Source of the DNA: Dipteronia dyeriana
Lineage: Eukaryota > Streptophyta > Magnoliopsida > Sapindales > Sapindaceae
Reading direction: 5' to 3'
Assembly (NCBI GenBank): GCA_032871835.1
Contig: CM065296.1
Location: 118,182,146-118,246,145, forward strand
DNA length: 64,000 nt
Shown: piece by piece, positions 22,451 to 35,192 of the stretch
Layout of the letters: every line of letters starts with the position of its first letter
Numbering within the stretch: the stretch's first letter is position 1
Notes under the pieces: model-generated
Told to the model about the DNA's origin: nothing
The model's input: only the letters and a program-made list of their open reading frames with translations
Databases searched by the model: none
Made by a program: the position numbers and the translations under genes

Positions 22451-23018
22451 TTTTTCAAATATATGAACTCTGTTTTTTCGCTTTTAGAATAAATTTTTGA
22501 AAGGTTTCTGTATTGGATGAAGAGCAAGAGGTGGATGTGTGTGTGGAAGCAGAAGCGAGAAGCCTCACTGACAGCAGGTAAGTGGGTTACTGGGACGACA
22601 ACTTGTTCAACCGGTAGTTAAATCTGTTGCCGGTGGTCGTTGATTGTTGATTGATCTGGATAAAATAGTTGGGCCCCAATTATGGGGATTTAGCTGCTAT
22701 ACATTCTTACACAGTAGTTATGAGTGTGAGCTATATATATAGGTTTTTTTTAAAAAAAAAAACTATTGTAAACATATTAATTTTAATTTTCGGTTTTTAT
22801 AGAACTTAGATCGAAATTTTTAATCGATAATTGTTAGATGTAATTAAAAAATGTAAAGATAACATAGAGATTGGAAACAGTGAGGTAACTCCACTACTGG
22901 CTTGTGAGATGTAGACTACCCTTTTCACATTTGTAGATAGGTATTCAATTTTTATCATAGGTATTTACTTGGGTTGATTGATTAATCGTTTATGTCAGTA
23001 GATATCATAAGGAGTTCA
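22451..23018. other. Upstream region of the PPR gene
   Basis: Contains the 5' flank of the PPR gene (minus strand). No clear TATA box was identified. The remainder up to the MITE is AT-rich and featureless. Confidence 0.4.
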
Positions 23019-23026
23019 CTTTTAAG

Positions 23027-23660
23027 TAGGGATGGGTAAAAAACCAATGAATCGAATCGAATCGAATCGAACCAGTGGATCAAACCGATCAAATTAGTTT
23101 TTTACCGGTTTTGATTGGGTGATCCGTTCGGTTCTAATTTTTAAAAAAACCGGTTGGATCGGTTTTTATCCGGTTTAGTTCCAAAAACCGGATAACCGAA
23201 CCGGTACCCGACTATAAATAATAATAAATAAATAAAACTAATTCTAACTTCTACTCTTCACTCTTCAATTATTAGGTATATTTTATTGGATTTTAAAATA
23301 CAATTTGACTTTGTTTGGTATTGCATATTGTATTATCTATCAACAAAAAAAATGGTTGATATGTATTTTGAAATGTATTTACTATTTTGTATTAGATTTT
23401 GTAGTTTTTTAATATGTTTTTATTGTTATGTAAATAAATTTGATCCAATAGGTTCAAAAAAATGAACTAAATATGTAATAAATGAAATTTAGAATTTTGG
23501 CCCATCAGACCCAAAACCAAAACAGACGAACCGAAACGATCCAATTCGGTTGGTAATTTTCAATTTGATTGGATCGGATCACTTTTTTAAAACCCGGATT
23601 TTATCGGTTTTTTATCGATTCTATGAAAAATCGAACCGGTCCAATCAACGTCTACCCCTA
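23027..23660. mobile_element. hAT-like MITE with CGGTT/GATCGG-rich interior
   Basis: It starts TAGGGATGGGTAAAA at 23,027, and the complement of its right end reads TAGGGGTAGACG. Flanking 8-bp direct repeats are CTTTTAAG (23,019-23,026) and CTTTTTAG (23,661-23,668), one mismatch. The ends are rich in AATCGAATCG, ACCGGTT and GATCGGTT motifs; the middle is AT-rich. No transposase. The imperfect terminal repeats make this weaker than the copies at 8,248 and 52,120, to which it is not closely similar. Confidence 0.6.
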
Positions 23661-23668
23661 CTTTTTAG

Positions 23669-24533
23669 GGGTGAGTATTACCCTTTTTCGTATAGATGAT
23701 ATGTGTTCATCGATAGATAAATTTATCTTAAAAGATAATAATATTTGGATAAATTTATCTTTTCAGTAGACACATGTCATTTATACGGAGGGGTAATGCT
23801 TACCCATTGTCAAGAGAGTGAGTAAAAATAGACTCTATCCAATAGTGATTCATCTTAAAAGATTACAATTTTACCTTTAGGTTCGATCCTTTAAGCTCGT
23901 AGACCTTGAAAATCGAACCCCCAACCCATATAGATGCCAGTTTGGGCCTCAATTTGAGGGCTGAGCACGAGACCCATTTGATCCGAGGGTTTTGGATGGA
24001 TTGTATGGATCCATAGGATAAAAAAAAACATGTTATATGTATAAGAACGTGCATATGATAAAGTGGATTGTATGGATATACTCCTATACATACATTTTTC
24101 TCTGTCAACGTTAAATAAAATCGAATCTCTGTGTCGCCACCCTAACACAATGATGTTACTGCTATAACCCTCAGCCCGATAAATACGGGCCTAGGCCCAA
24201 CTGGATGTCTGACAGAATATAGATCTAAACCCAATTCTATGTCTAACATATTGGGCTTTAAGCCTAATTTTTGTTTTGTGCATTTAAAAACGGGCCAAAA
24301 CACCTAATAACCATCGGTTGAATTGATTATGGAGTGACGATAATGGTACTATTCAAGATCTGTATCTATACATTTCAAAAACTAGATTTTTTTAAAATAG
24401 ATTAATTTGAAATATACAAACAGGTGCAAATATCGTCATTGTTGATTATATCCCTCTTTTTATTTTCGTAAGACCCATTTTGACATTGCTTTCCCAGTTA
24501 CTTTTAGGGGCAAAAATGATTCCGGACCAAAGA
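23669..24533. other. Intergenic, no gene seen
   Basis: Two short minus-strand frames overlap at 23.86-24.15 kb in a slightly GC-richer patch, but neither resembles a known protein. Nothing else could be supported. Confidence 0.45.
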
Positions 24534-25167
24534 TAAGGTGTTTGGTAAAATTGCGAGGCAGTGTTTTTTGTCACTTTTAGTTTTTTCCAACTGAGTTTTT
24601 GAGAAGCTACAAATACATGCTTTTAGATTTTGGCTTCTGGCTTTTGGCTTCTGGCTTCTACTTTTAGAAAACACACTACATTTATATTAAATGAAATTTT
24701 ACAAATTTTTCAACTTTTTCCTTGCATTTAACGAAATTTATCATAAAAAATTTGGGCTTACATAACTGTACACACAAAATATGGCTAATTAATTCAATAA
24801 AGTTGACTAAAAAAAAGAAATAAAGAAACGAAACTAATTAATTCAATAAAGTAGAAAAAAAATAGAACTAATTAATTCAATAAATTACCATAATTATATA
24901 ACACTTAATACTAAATACAAATAAACAAGAAAAAATGCAAAGTATAACACAGTAGTACTATTTAGATGTGTAATTTTACATATTCACATCACTTTTTACT
25001 TCAGTTAACAAACATATTGGAATTACTTTTAGTTCTCACAGTACTTTTAAAATCAGTTTACGAAACACTAAGTTGATTCTTCCCACAATAACTATAAAAG
25101 CAATTCCCTCCATAATAATTCTAAAAGCACTTCTTCCTATAGAACAATAATATTAAACCGGGCCTAA
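24534..25167. mobile_element. Tourist/Harbinger-like MITE candidate
   Basis: TAA at 24,534-24,536 precedes GGTGTTTGGTAAAATT. The right end, complemented, reads GGCCCGGTTTAATATT and is followed by TAA at 25,165-25,167. The interior has GGCTTCTGGCTTTTGGCTTC direct repeats near the left end and AAAAGCACTT-type motifs near the right end, a common pattern in such MITEs. The terminal repeats are diverged. No coding sequence. Confidence 0.45.
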
Positions 25168-28100
25168 TTGAGATCATAGGTGTTATCATCTTACATATAC
25201 AAATACAGAAATAAGGAGACATTTTTTATTTTTCCTTTTGTGGCCACTGGCCAAGCAACATTCTTTTACATTATTTTGTTTTGTGAATGATTTAAGAGTA
25301 ACAGTCAAGTTAAAGACCGACAAGACAGATGAGATATTCATACGAGTCAATAATCAATTCCCTTTTATATCAAATATCAATATATCATATCGCAATGATC
25401 GATAAAATAGAATCATGGTTGAAAAAAGGGCCTCATGTATTCCACGTGATCCAAATAGCGCGTGAATTCACAACACAGCTCATCACATCTCGAACCACTC
25501 GCTGAACCGGCCGCACCGACGTAAACGGAACGGAGATCTAGCGTCTCGCGTTTCAATGAGTATTCAAGCTGAGAGAAACAAACGGCACACTAACGGTGTC
25601 CCCTTGCTTATTGCTCACACTAAAAGTCTAAAACAAACTAAATTAATTTCATTAAGTTTCTATAGAGATTAGAGACCCCACCTATGTATATATCTATCCA
25701 CTTTGATGATATTCAAAATTCAATCTTCATTAAAATCACAACAAGTTGGTGCAACTCCTACCATCTTATCTATTTAAATAAATAAAAATGTATGCTTTTT
25801 TTTTTTCATTTACATAAAATTATAATTATATGTTAAAAAAATATCTTATACATCTAATGAAATTTTTAATTGGCTTGGGTGATGATCAATAAAAACCAAA
25901 CCCGTTTAGCTTAAATAATAATAATAATAACTCATTTATGCAAACACAGAATTAGGTCTAAGAAGAATACATGACACAACAATAATACATAGTTAAGGGG
26001 TCACTATCTTGATTTATATTAGTAAGCTTTTGCTAAATGGGGTTCGGTGCTCTAGTTTATATATTTAAATATTTGATGTAACTCACCGACTTTCAATTAA
26101 TTATTGTTAGAGGTTCGAAAGCGATTTTCAATTATAAAACTATTTAAATGAGATTCAGATTTGATATGTTTTAAAACAGATTGAATGATTCAATTAATAA
26201 CTTATCTGAATAGAGTACGATTTATTTATGTTTTAAAGATAAAATTGTTTAAGCATAAATAATTTGACATTTATACCCTAGTATTATTAATTGTTATGTA
26301 TTTTCATTTTAAATGAAACAAACAATTACATAAAAATAATTTGACAATTTCTAAATCATTTTTATATAATAACGATAAGACATTATTCATAATTGAGATA
26401 TGATAAATAATTTTTTTAATTTTTTTTTGATAACATTAATTTATAAATGGTTTTGATTTTATAGGAAAATAAGAAATTGAGATTAAAAGACGGTGTTGAA
26501 AGTGATAATGTGATTATTTTTTTAAGCTTATATATAGGTTAAAAGAAATACATTTATAGAATATACAATTATGAAAAAAAATTGTAAATATATCATTTTT
26601 AAGAGGATAATCTTATAAGAAAATATATTAAATGCAATTCAATGATTTGAAATTATATTACGAGTCAGAATTTATTACACTTATATATATATTGTAATTT
26701 TTATTTGTTTGATTGTTTAAAAAAAATAAACAAAATAACTTTATAAATTCAGTTCATACCCATTAAATTTTGGATAGTGTTAATCTATACCACAAGAAAG
26801 TTAATAATCAATTTATTTTTAAAAATAAAAATAAATATAAATAACAATAACTGTAATTATTATTTCATTACAATAAATATATTAATTATTTTGTATTTAC
26901 CATAATAAAATGGTTGTTAACTTGTTCCTTTAAACTGCTCTCAAGTTTTTAGTGAAAAAATGGGACAATCCATTACTGTAGTTTACCACTTGAATTTTAG
27001 AAAACAAATCAAAATTTTTAATTTTTTTAAAAAAGAGTAAATTTACGAGAGCAGTGGGTGTTCTATAAATGTGATAAAGAGGTTTAACTGTTGAAGTGGG
27101 CTCATTAAAAAAGGTGAGAGTTGGTAGGCATATAATAGTACAATTATATGGACTTGCTCACTTGCATTAATTGTGTTGTAGGGTTCAAGTGTCAGTTTTA
27201 CGATATGGGATCCGAATTTTGATCTACAACCAGTGGGTTTTCTGTCAGGAAATCCACTCAATTCTAGCCCGAACCCGCCCGCTATCTCTGGGTTCGGGTC
27301 TTTTGGTCAGAAATTCTTTATTCCTTTCCTCTTAGAATATTGTGGAGTTCTTTTTCTTTTTTTAATCAATTAAAAGACTCAAGAGAAAAATCTAAATAGA
27401 TAAATGATGTTAGTTCAATAATATATCCTTTATATTCTTCATATCCGATATAGAAATACGGTTTAACCGTTTAAGGTAGTATGTCAGGGCTTGAATCAAG
27501 ATAGGATTATCTAATTATTATTAATTAATTAAATAAATAAATAATCATTTATCTTGGCTATCTAATTTTTCCAAGTTAAATAAATGAATGAATGATCATT
27601 AATTTTTTATTTGATGAGTTTGTTTCAAAAGTGATATATTGTACATATTTTTTTGAACTAACCTCAATAACATTACATATGATCTTTTGTTTGACATCCA
27701 TACACGTCAAAATTTCCGTTTCTTATTGGATCCACATTTATTTAGTAAATAGTCAACATTAGAGATTTATATTCTATTCACTAAAATTCGAATAAGTATG
27801 TATTTTGTTTAATTTGTTTACTATTTTTTTTTCATTGGGACTTTAATTTTTAGATGTATGCATTTCGATAAGTAAAATTTAATTGTACATAGAGATTTGT
27901 TTAGCAAAAATTAATCTCAATTTAGTATATATGAAATTTGAGTTCTGAACACGTGTATCGTAAGTTTAAGTTATATCACTGTGCCACACGTGGATCCATT
28001 ACCTCACCATATGTTTGCAGTGACGACTAGTTGCGAAGAAGGAAGAAGAAGATCTATGATAAAGCATAAGATAGATAATATAAAGAAATATATGGACACA

Positions 28101-28995
28101 TTCACATGAATACAGCTGCACATAAGATAACATTTTGTCTGTCATCATAGCAATCATATAAATTGAATGGGTATGAATGATTGATGCCAAAAGAGAATGT
28201 GCATATGATGAGAATTTGGGCCCCAAATTTTTATTTTTTCAAATAGTTGGGTCCCCAATTTTGAAAGCATGAAAATTGCACAAACTTTTTATATATATAT
28301 CATCGGCTATGGTGTAACGATTGAAATTTTGGTATTAACCGACTTAATTTGATACATTTTAAACTGAATGAGCTTAATTTATCGATAATTCATGTTCCGT
28401 GGTGTTTTTTTATTTTATTTTAGGCGGGAATTTAGATGGTTTTTACAGGTTTTTTAACTTTACGAAGAAGGTTAGTGTAGTGTAGCTGGACTGGAGACTT
28501 GAGACTAGAAGATGATGATTGTGTTGGGCCTGTTGGCCAACAACGTGGAAAATATTTACATGAGAAAGGTCGTAAATAAAGACAACAGCAGTGTTTGAAC
28601 GACCCAGATTTTGTATGATTCTGACCGATATTATTTATGAGTCCCTACTCTCTTGTCCCCATGTGAATTCGAGTTTTACAGCTGTAGTAACAAAATTCAA
28701 AATAAAAGAAAATGACTTGACACACGGTAAAAAAATCATCTTCTCCGATCTCTAAATTGAAATATATATATACTTTTTGAAATAAATCAAATTGAATATC
28801 TGGAATTTGTATTGGGTAAGTGTGATTATATTACTCTAAGTTACTCTAGCTTTTTTTTTATTTATAATATCAATCTATGTACCCAGATCCGATTACTTAG
28901 AAGTCATTTATCAAAATATCAGATTGGTATAGTACGGTGGCATAAAGCTTAAAGTTTGATCACTGTTCACAAGCACAATCACTCACCAGACTCAC
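25168..28995. other. Long intergenic region, no gene seen
   Basis: About 3.8 kb of AT-rich DNA. A GC-richer patch at about 25,436-25,620, with a CACGTG G-box core at its left edge, stands out but has no reading frame of note. The last few hundred bases are the distal promoter of the galactosidase gene. Confidence 0.5.
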
Positions 28996-29001
28996 CACAC
29001 A

Positions 29002-29009
29002 TATAAATA
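29002..29009 (+). promoter_or_regulatory. Probable TATA box of the beta-galactosidase gene
   Basis: TATAAATA lies 153 bases upstream of the ATG and would place transcription start near 29,035. The 5' leader then contains a (GA) microsatellite at 29,130-29,152, a common feature of plant leaders. Confidence 0.55.
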
Positions 29010-29154
29010 TCGAGCCGGTAGTGTAAGTGGCCTGCACTGCAGGTTACAACCTAAGCAGTGTTGCAGAGTACCAGATCAGAACACACATTTCAACAACAAA
29101 AATTTCCCACCAAGTTTTATCTTTGAAGGAAGAGAGAGAGAGAGAGAGAGAGAT

Positions 29155-32100
29155 ATGGAAACTAGCTCAGTTTCCAACTCAGTAATGGCCTGGTTCTTCT
29201 TGATGGCAATGTTGTTGGTGGGTACTGAAATGATCCAGTGCACTGTCACCTATGATAACAAAGCTATTCTCATCAATGGGCAGAGAAGAATCCTTCTCTC
29301 TGGTTCCATTCACTACCCCAGAAGCACCCCTGATGTATTCCACATTTCAATCTCTTTTCTTCTTTGTTTTTACTCTTTTTCTGTGAAAAAATATAATAAA
29401 GTTTTGATTTTTTTTGGGTGGGTGTAGATGTGGGAAGATCTTATACAGAAAGCTAAAGATGGAGGTTTGGATGTTATTGACACCTATGTTTTTTGGAATG
29501 CTCATGAACCTTCTCCTGGCAATGTAATCTTTTTTTTTTATTATTGTTAATTTAATTACATTATATATTCTTCACGTGTTCTTCATTTTTATACCTTAAA
29601 ATTTATATGATATTGATTTTAATTTACATTTTTGGTTGAATTTTTAGTACAATTTCGAGGGAAGAAACAATCTTGTAAGGTTCATCAAGACAGTGCAGAG
29701 AGTAGGGCTGTATGTTCATCTCCGCATTGGACCATATGTTTGTGCTGAGTGGAATTTTGGGTACTAATTAACAATTGATATACATTTTGTTTTAAATTAT
29801 CAGATATCACCATTTCTGGCTGGATCTATGTTGTTATTTTCCTGTTAAGAGATTGAAAGTTTAAAAGGGTAATTTTTTTTTACTTGCTTAATCTGTTTGG
29901 TACAGAGGATTTCCTGTTTGGTTGAAGTATGTTCCTGGTATCAGCTTTAGAACAGATAATGGACCTTTCAAGGTTATTTCTCTTTCAATTTCATTTGATA
30001 TGTTAAATATATGATAGAGAAAAGAAACTGAACAAAATGAAAGAAAGATGGTTCATTAAGCTGAGTGGATCAATTTTAACGGTGTGTTCGATCGTTTGAT
30101 TGTTTTGTAGGCGGCTATGCAAGGGTTCACTCAGAAAATTGTTCAGATGATGAAAAATGAGAAATTGTTTGCATCACAAGGCGGCCCTATCATCCTTTCT
30201 CAGGTATGGATTTTTGATACGCTGCCTGTTTGAATGAGTGTTTGTCATTTGAATGGTATGTTTTGCATTAGCTTTTTGCTGGTTACTATGTCATTTTCTG
30301 AAAATGTGAAGGAGGAATGAATTAGGCCCTTGATTGTAGGTGCCTCTAACATGAACTATTAAGTAATTTACAGTGTATTTATTTGTTGGCTTATTTAGAT
30401 TGAGAATGAGTATGGGCCACAGAGTAAGGGGCTTGGCGCAGCAGGACAAGCATACATAAATTGGGCTGCGAAGATGGCTGTTGGATTGGATACTGGGGTC
30501 CCGTGGGTGATGTGCAAGGAAGACGATGCCCCGGACCCTATGGTTAGCCTTCTTTACCAAGTCTATCTCACTGATATGCACTCATGAAACTTGTGGCCTT
30601 CTAGATGGGAAATTTCTGATTTTGTTCTTTGTAAATCTTCGTGACAGATAAATACATGCAATGGTTTTTACTGTGATGCTTTCTCTCCCAACAAACCTTA
30701 CAAGCCTACAATGTGGACCGAAGCTTGGAGTGGCTGGTAATTATTACTTTTAAACTCGCACCTATGAAGTTGCCAATCTGATTTTGTTAATCTTTTTCTC
30801 CAATATTGAACAGGTTTACTGAGTTTGGTGGTCCTGTTCATCGAAGACCAGTTCAAGATTTGGCATTTGCAGTTGCTCGATTTATACAAAAGGGTGGCTC
30901 ATTTATCAATTACTATATGGTTGGTTACCTCCCTTATTTAGCTCATATAAGAAGTCGTATCCTACTAGTATAGAAATTGACTTCCTAGTGTATGGCATTT
31001 GCCTAATGACAGTACCATGGGGGAACCAACTTTGGGCGCACCGCTGGAGGCCCTTTCATTACAACAAGTTATGACTATGATGCTCCACTCGATGAGTATG
31101 GTGAGAAAATAAATCATTTATTTTGCAGTTGAGGTCTTTGAATAATTCAGATGCTTTAATGTATTCACAATTTAGGTTTGCTTAACAAGAATTTTGGTAT
31201 TATATTTCATTGATCCTCAAATTATCTCAGTCCTGATTTGTTTCCTAGGATCCGGGATTTTGCAACTAACCTCTGTGCTGTGTTCAGGTTTGATCAGGCA
31301 ACCCAAATATGGTCATCTTAAGGAGCTTCACAAGGCTATTAAGCAATGTGAACCTGCTTTAGTTTCTTCGGATGCAACTGTGACTTCATTGGGAACCTAT
31401 CAGCAGGTCAGTCACAGCATTTTGTAATACTGATGATTGTTTTGTTTTGTTTTGTTTTAGTAGTTGAGTAAGCTGTATCAAATCTTATAAACCAATTTTA
31501 CTAATGGCAATGCATATTCAATCATGGTCATCATCCAGGTTCATGTATTCTCTTCAAAGGGAAGTTGTGCAGCTTTTATTGCTAATTACAACTCAAAATC
31601 TGCTGCTAGGGTGACATATAATGGCAGGCATTATAATTTGCCCCCTTGGTCCATAAGCATTCTTCCCGATTGCAAGAATGAGGTGTATAACACGGCAAAG
31701 GTATGTCAAGTTCTAGCTGATGATCCATTTTTAAAGTTATATCGACGATATCAAAATCTCTCAATTTCCTTGTTTCCGTAAATTTTATAATCAAGCTGTT
31801 AATATGGTTGTCATATGCTCCTCAAGGTTCAAGTTCAACATCCACAGACACAAATGTTGCCAACTGATTCTAAGTTTCTTTCATGGGAGACTTATGATGA
31901 AGATATTTTTTCTCTCGGCGAAGGTTCAACAATGACAGCTGCTGGACTATTGGAGCAGATAAATGTCACCCGAGATAGAAGTGATTATCTGTGGTACATG
32001 ACCAGGTGAGTCTGGTGAATTATGATAGTGCTCAATACATATTTCATAACTTGCCAATAGCAATTTGGAGCTTTCTATCCGTATGTTTGCCATTGTAATT

Positions 32101-33370
32101 TTAACTTTTCTGCTTCTCATTTCATCCCAGTGTTGACATAAGTTCATCAGAATCATTTCTGCGAGGAGGACAAAAGCCCACTCTCTCTGTGGAGTCAGCT
32201 GGTCATGCCCTTCATGTCTTCATTAATGGACAGCTTTCAGGTATATCTTGTTTTAATTGATAATCCTAGAGCAACTAGGTTTGAGCGTGTCTTGCAAGTT
32301 GTTCACCCCTTCAATGTTGATAGTTCTTCAACTTAAAAAGCATAACGATGCTGTCATATCATACATTACAGGGTCAGCTTTCGGGACCAGAGAGACCCGA
32401 AAATTCACATTTACTGGGCCAGTCAACCTACGCGCTGGAACTAATAAGATTGCACTACTTAGCTTGGCTGTTGGTTTGCCAGTTAGTTCCCTGACCATGT
32501 CTCCAATGATACATGTTTATATTATATAAGATCAATATAAGTTATTTCAGCTTTCGATTGTGAGGTTTGTGGTTTTTATTGTAGAATGTCGGGTTACATT
32601 ATGAGAGATGGGAAACTGGGATTCGGGGTCCAGTTTTGCTGCATGGTCTAGACCACGGCAATAAAGACTTATCGTGGCAGAAGTGGTCATACCAGGTCAG
32701 GAAATATCTCGAGTGTTTCTGGCTTGCCTTGGATTTTATCTCACAGAATTTTCGTTGGACAGGTCGGGTTAAAAGGAGAAGCGATGAATTTGGTATCGCC
32801 AAATGAAGATTCATCTGTTGACTGGACTCGAAGGTCACTAGCTACTCAAGGCCAACAGCCATTGACATGGTACAAGGTAAATGTAGATTCGAAAATGGTT
32901 TTGACAAAGGCAAAAGATGTAGCCTTGGTCTTTCGAAAGCTAAATCCAGCTTCGAATTTGCAGGCATACTTCAATGCACCTACCGGAAATGAGCCATTGG
33001 CTCTAGACATGCGGAGTATGGGAAAAGGTCAAGCGTGGATCAACGGGCAGAGCATAGGAAGATATTGGATGGCTTATGCAAAGGGCGACTGCAGCGATTG
33101 TAGTTATTCTGGGACATACCGTCCTACAAAGTGCCAACGTGGTTGTGGACGGCCAACCCAGCGATGGTATTCCTTTAAAAATGACTTATAATTCCCGACG
33201 GAAAAGATCATTTTGTGCTGTTACTTGTTCAACAATTCTTCGCGTTTTGCAGGTATCATGTTCCCAGATCCTGGCTGAAGCCAACGAAAAATCTATTGGT
33301 AGTGTTTGAAGAACTTGGTGGGGATGCATCACAGATATCTCTGGTAAAGAGATCAGTCATCAATGCTTAA
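29155..33370 (+). CDS. BGAL: GH35 beta-galactosidase, BGAL5-like, 18 exons (frameshift in exon 9 as given)
   Basis: Secreted glycosidase that removes terminal beta-galactose from cell-wall polysaccharides. Exons: 29155-29334, 29428-29523, 29648-29760, 29906-29972, 30111-30203, 30399-30542, 30648-30736, 30814-30919, 31014-31100, 31288-31406, 31539-31700, 31827-32005, 32131-32240, 32372-32481, 32585-32695, 32763-32876, 32964-33166, 33253-33370. Hydrophobic signal peptide at about 1-29. The acid/base Glu lies in IENEY (about 187) and the nucleophile in WTEAWSGW (about 256). Exon 9 is 87 bases where phase needs 88: the [10 protein letters not shown] motif (about 297-306) lacks one G, so the frame is broken there but restored sense resumes from exon 10. 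The product would be about 733 residues, ending [11 protein letters not shown], without the C-terminal lectin-like domain of longer BGALs. From memory, Arabidopsis BGAL5 is of this length. Either a null allele or a base-calling error. Confidence 0.88.
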
Positions 33371-33867
33371 AAACTCGGGTTAGTATTAAGTACACCATTA
33401 ATCATCCCTTTCACAGACTTTGAAATCGAGGAGGGAGAATTCACAAGTGAAGAAGATCCTCCAATTTCATTGTCTGAATACTATGCCACCATTTGTCACA
33501 CATTATGTCTACTGTTTTTAAGTTATTTTTGTAAAGTTGTGAGATTTGCATAGGACATAGAAAAAGTGTTTGTAAATGGTGGTGGCATTATTATTATTAT
33601 TATTATTATTAAGCAAGTATAATTTTTATATAAACAGCAATTCCAATTCCAATTCCAACTGAACATTGTACACCAGAAACATTGTTAAATAGTAACTTCA
33701 ACTAAGCAAATAGAATACAAGTTAACAGGGTACTTTCTTAAAAGTTGTTCGTCAGCATCTAAAGTACACGTGATAATCTATTAACATAAAAGTACTCGAA
33801 TTATCACATGAGATAATCACTAGGTCTTAAAAGTGATCCGACCAGAGAATTATTCTATTGAAAAGCA
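33371..33867. other. Convergent 3' flanks of galactosidase and thioredoxin genes
   Basis: The two genes are transcribed towards each other with about 500 bases between stop codons. The stretch holds an (ATT)n microsatellite at about 33,586-33,612 and presumably both polyadenylation sites. Confidence 0.6.
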
Positions 33868-34404
33868 TCAAGCAACAGCAGTTGCGTGTTTGGTGACAAC
33901 CATCTCCAATTCATCTTTCTTTGCTCCCACAAACTTGTCCACAATCTTGCCTTCTTTCAAGAACATGAAAGTTGGCATTGCCTCCACAGCCCAATCCTGA
34001 GCAACAGACTGCCACAACACATCAATCAATCAATCAATTACTTCATCAACAACATTAAAATCTAACATGATGTGTCCATAAAATTATTGGGTTGGAGGGG
34101 ATTTGTTTTACCTTCAATTCATCGACATCCACCTTCAAGAAGATGGCATTGGTCAGCTTCTTTGCTAAATCACTGAAAACTGGGGCAATTAAACGGCATG
34201 GTGGGCACCATGTAGCTGTAAAGTCCACTACTATCTGCCAAACAGTTGTAATTAAGGACCCCGTATAATCATTTGTTGAAAAAAAAAAAGAAGAAGCTAT
34301 ACAAATAAAAATACCAGTTTCTTGGTTTCAAGTCCCTTTTGGAGCTGCTCGTTCCAGGACTCGATTGTGTGGCAGCTGATAACCTGTCCCTCTTCTTCTG
34401 CCAT
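33868..34404 (-). CDS. Thioredoxin h (copy A), 3 exons, 117 aa
   Basis: Cytosolic disulfide reductase reduced by NADPH-thioredoxin reductase. Exons (minus): 34404-34315, 34234-34112, 34008-33868, all phase 0 with GT/AG borders. The active site WCPPC is at residues 39-43 (cysteines 40 and 43), the variant seen in many plant h-type thioredoxins. The cis-Pro segment AMPTF and the VDVDELK strand end are present. No transit peptide, as expected for h type. The intron positions match those of copies B and C in this window. From memory, the Arabidopsis gene in the syntenic place is At1g19730 (TRX h4). Intact. Confidence 0.93.
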
Positions 34405-34492
34405 TTGTGATTTCAATTCCTTTTGTGTGTTTTACAAATTGTACGTTGGAATTTCTTTTTGATGGTTGTTGAAACCCTTATCACCTGACCTC

Positions 34493-34500
34493 TTTATATA
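34493..34500 (-). promoter_or_regulatory. Probable TATA box of thioredoxin copy A
   Basis: The minus strand reads TATATAAA, about 90 bases upstream of the ATG, which would give a leader of about 60 bases. Confidence 0.5.
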
Positions 34501-34539
34501 TCATCAGATTTCTTAGTCACGAAGGCATTCTAGTATGTC

Positions 34540-34705
34540 ATTTACGTAACGTTCTAATGTGCAACAAGTGTTAGAACACGTCCAAATTCAACTACGTGAC
34601 CAAATGTTACACAAGCAAAGCAATGGACACGTGGCGCAGGAACGTCCTTCCAGTTCACGGGTTGAATTGAAACAAAATCGAATAGTCTAGAAGAAAAAGT
34701 TAGTT
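34540..34705 (-). repeat. Upstream flank of thioredoxin A, repeated elsewhere in the cluster
   Basis: Contains GGGTTGAATTGAAACAAAAT and AATAGTCTAGAAGA, and an ACACAAGCAAAGC-type block. The same strings occur at about 44.87-44.95, 48.30-48.38 and 49.27-49.35 kb. It marks the promoter-side module shared by the thioredoxin copies. Confidence 0.7.
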
Positions 34706-34809
34706 GGGCTTTTGTCACTTAATAATATTCAGGCCCAAAACCATACCAAATAGTCTGGTTTGGGCCTTGACCCATACCCAAAATTCACTCCACCATCCAT
34801 GGTCTCAAA

Positions 34810-35070
34810 ATATTATAACTGATTGTCCGTTAGACCCCACCGAATTGTACAGTTTTAGACGTTAAACCCCTTAAACGGTTAGAATTGGACAGAAACTAAT
34901 CAACTATTGCAACCTGTCCCATGAGTACAAAAGGATTATGTCCCTATTTCATCACTTTCTGCTAATTTGGGTTTAACTTTCTGCTAATTTGGGTTTAACG
35001 TCAAAAACATTTTGGGAGCAGATTGTAACTTACAATTCAGGGACTAGGCCCAATTAATTCAACTCAACTT
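34810..35070. repeat. Possible small insertion next to truncated thioredoxin
   Basis: Lies where exon 3 of the truncated thioredoxin copy B should be. It contains a perfect tandem duplication of TTTCTGCTAATTTGGGTTTAA (about 34,966 onward). The style (GTTAGACCCC near one end, AGGGACTAGGCCC near the other) resembles plant MITE ends, but no terminal repeat or target duplication was found. Confidence 0.3.
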
Positions 35071-35192
35071 TACATCAAAAACCCAAAATCAAAATCACAA
35101 AAAATAAAATAAAAAATAATTAAAAATTAAAAATCCAATCAATCATCTCATCACTATTGTTAATTTCATTTGATCATGTATACTTTAATTAC

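Noticed and set aside
32724..33191. Single 155-codon frame as one galactosidase exon
   Set aside because: It includes an 87-nt stop-free intron (GTAAAT...TTGCAG); family alignment from memory requires TWYK to join AYFNAPTG.
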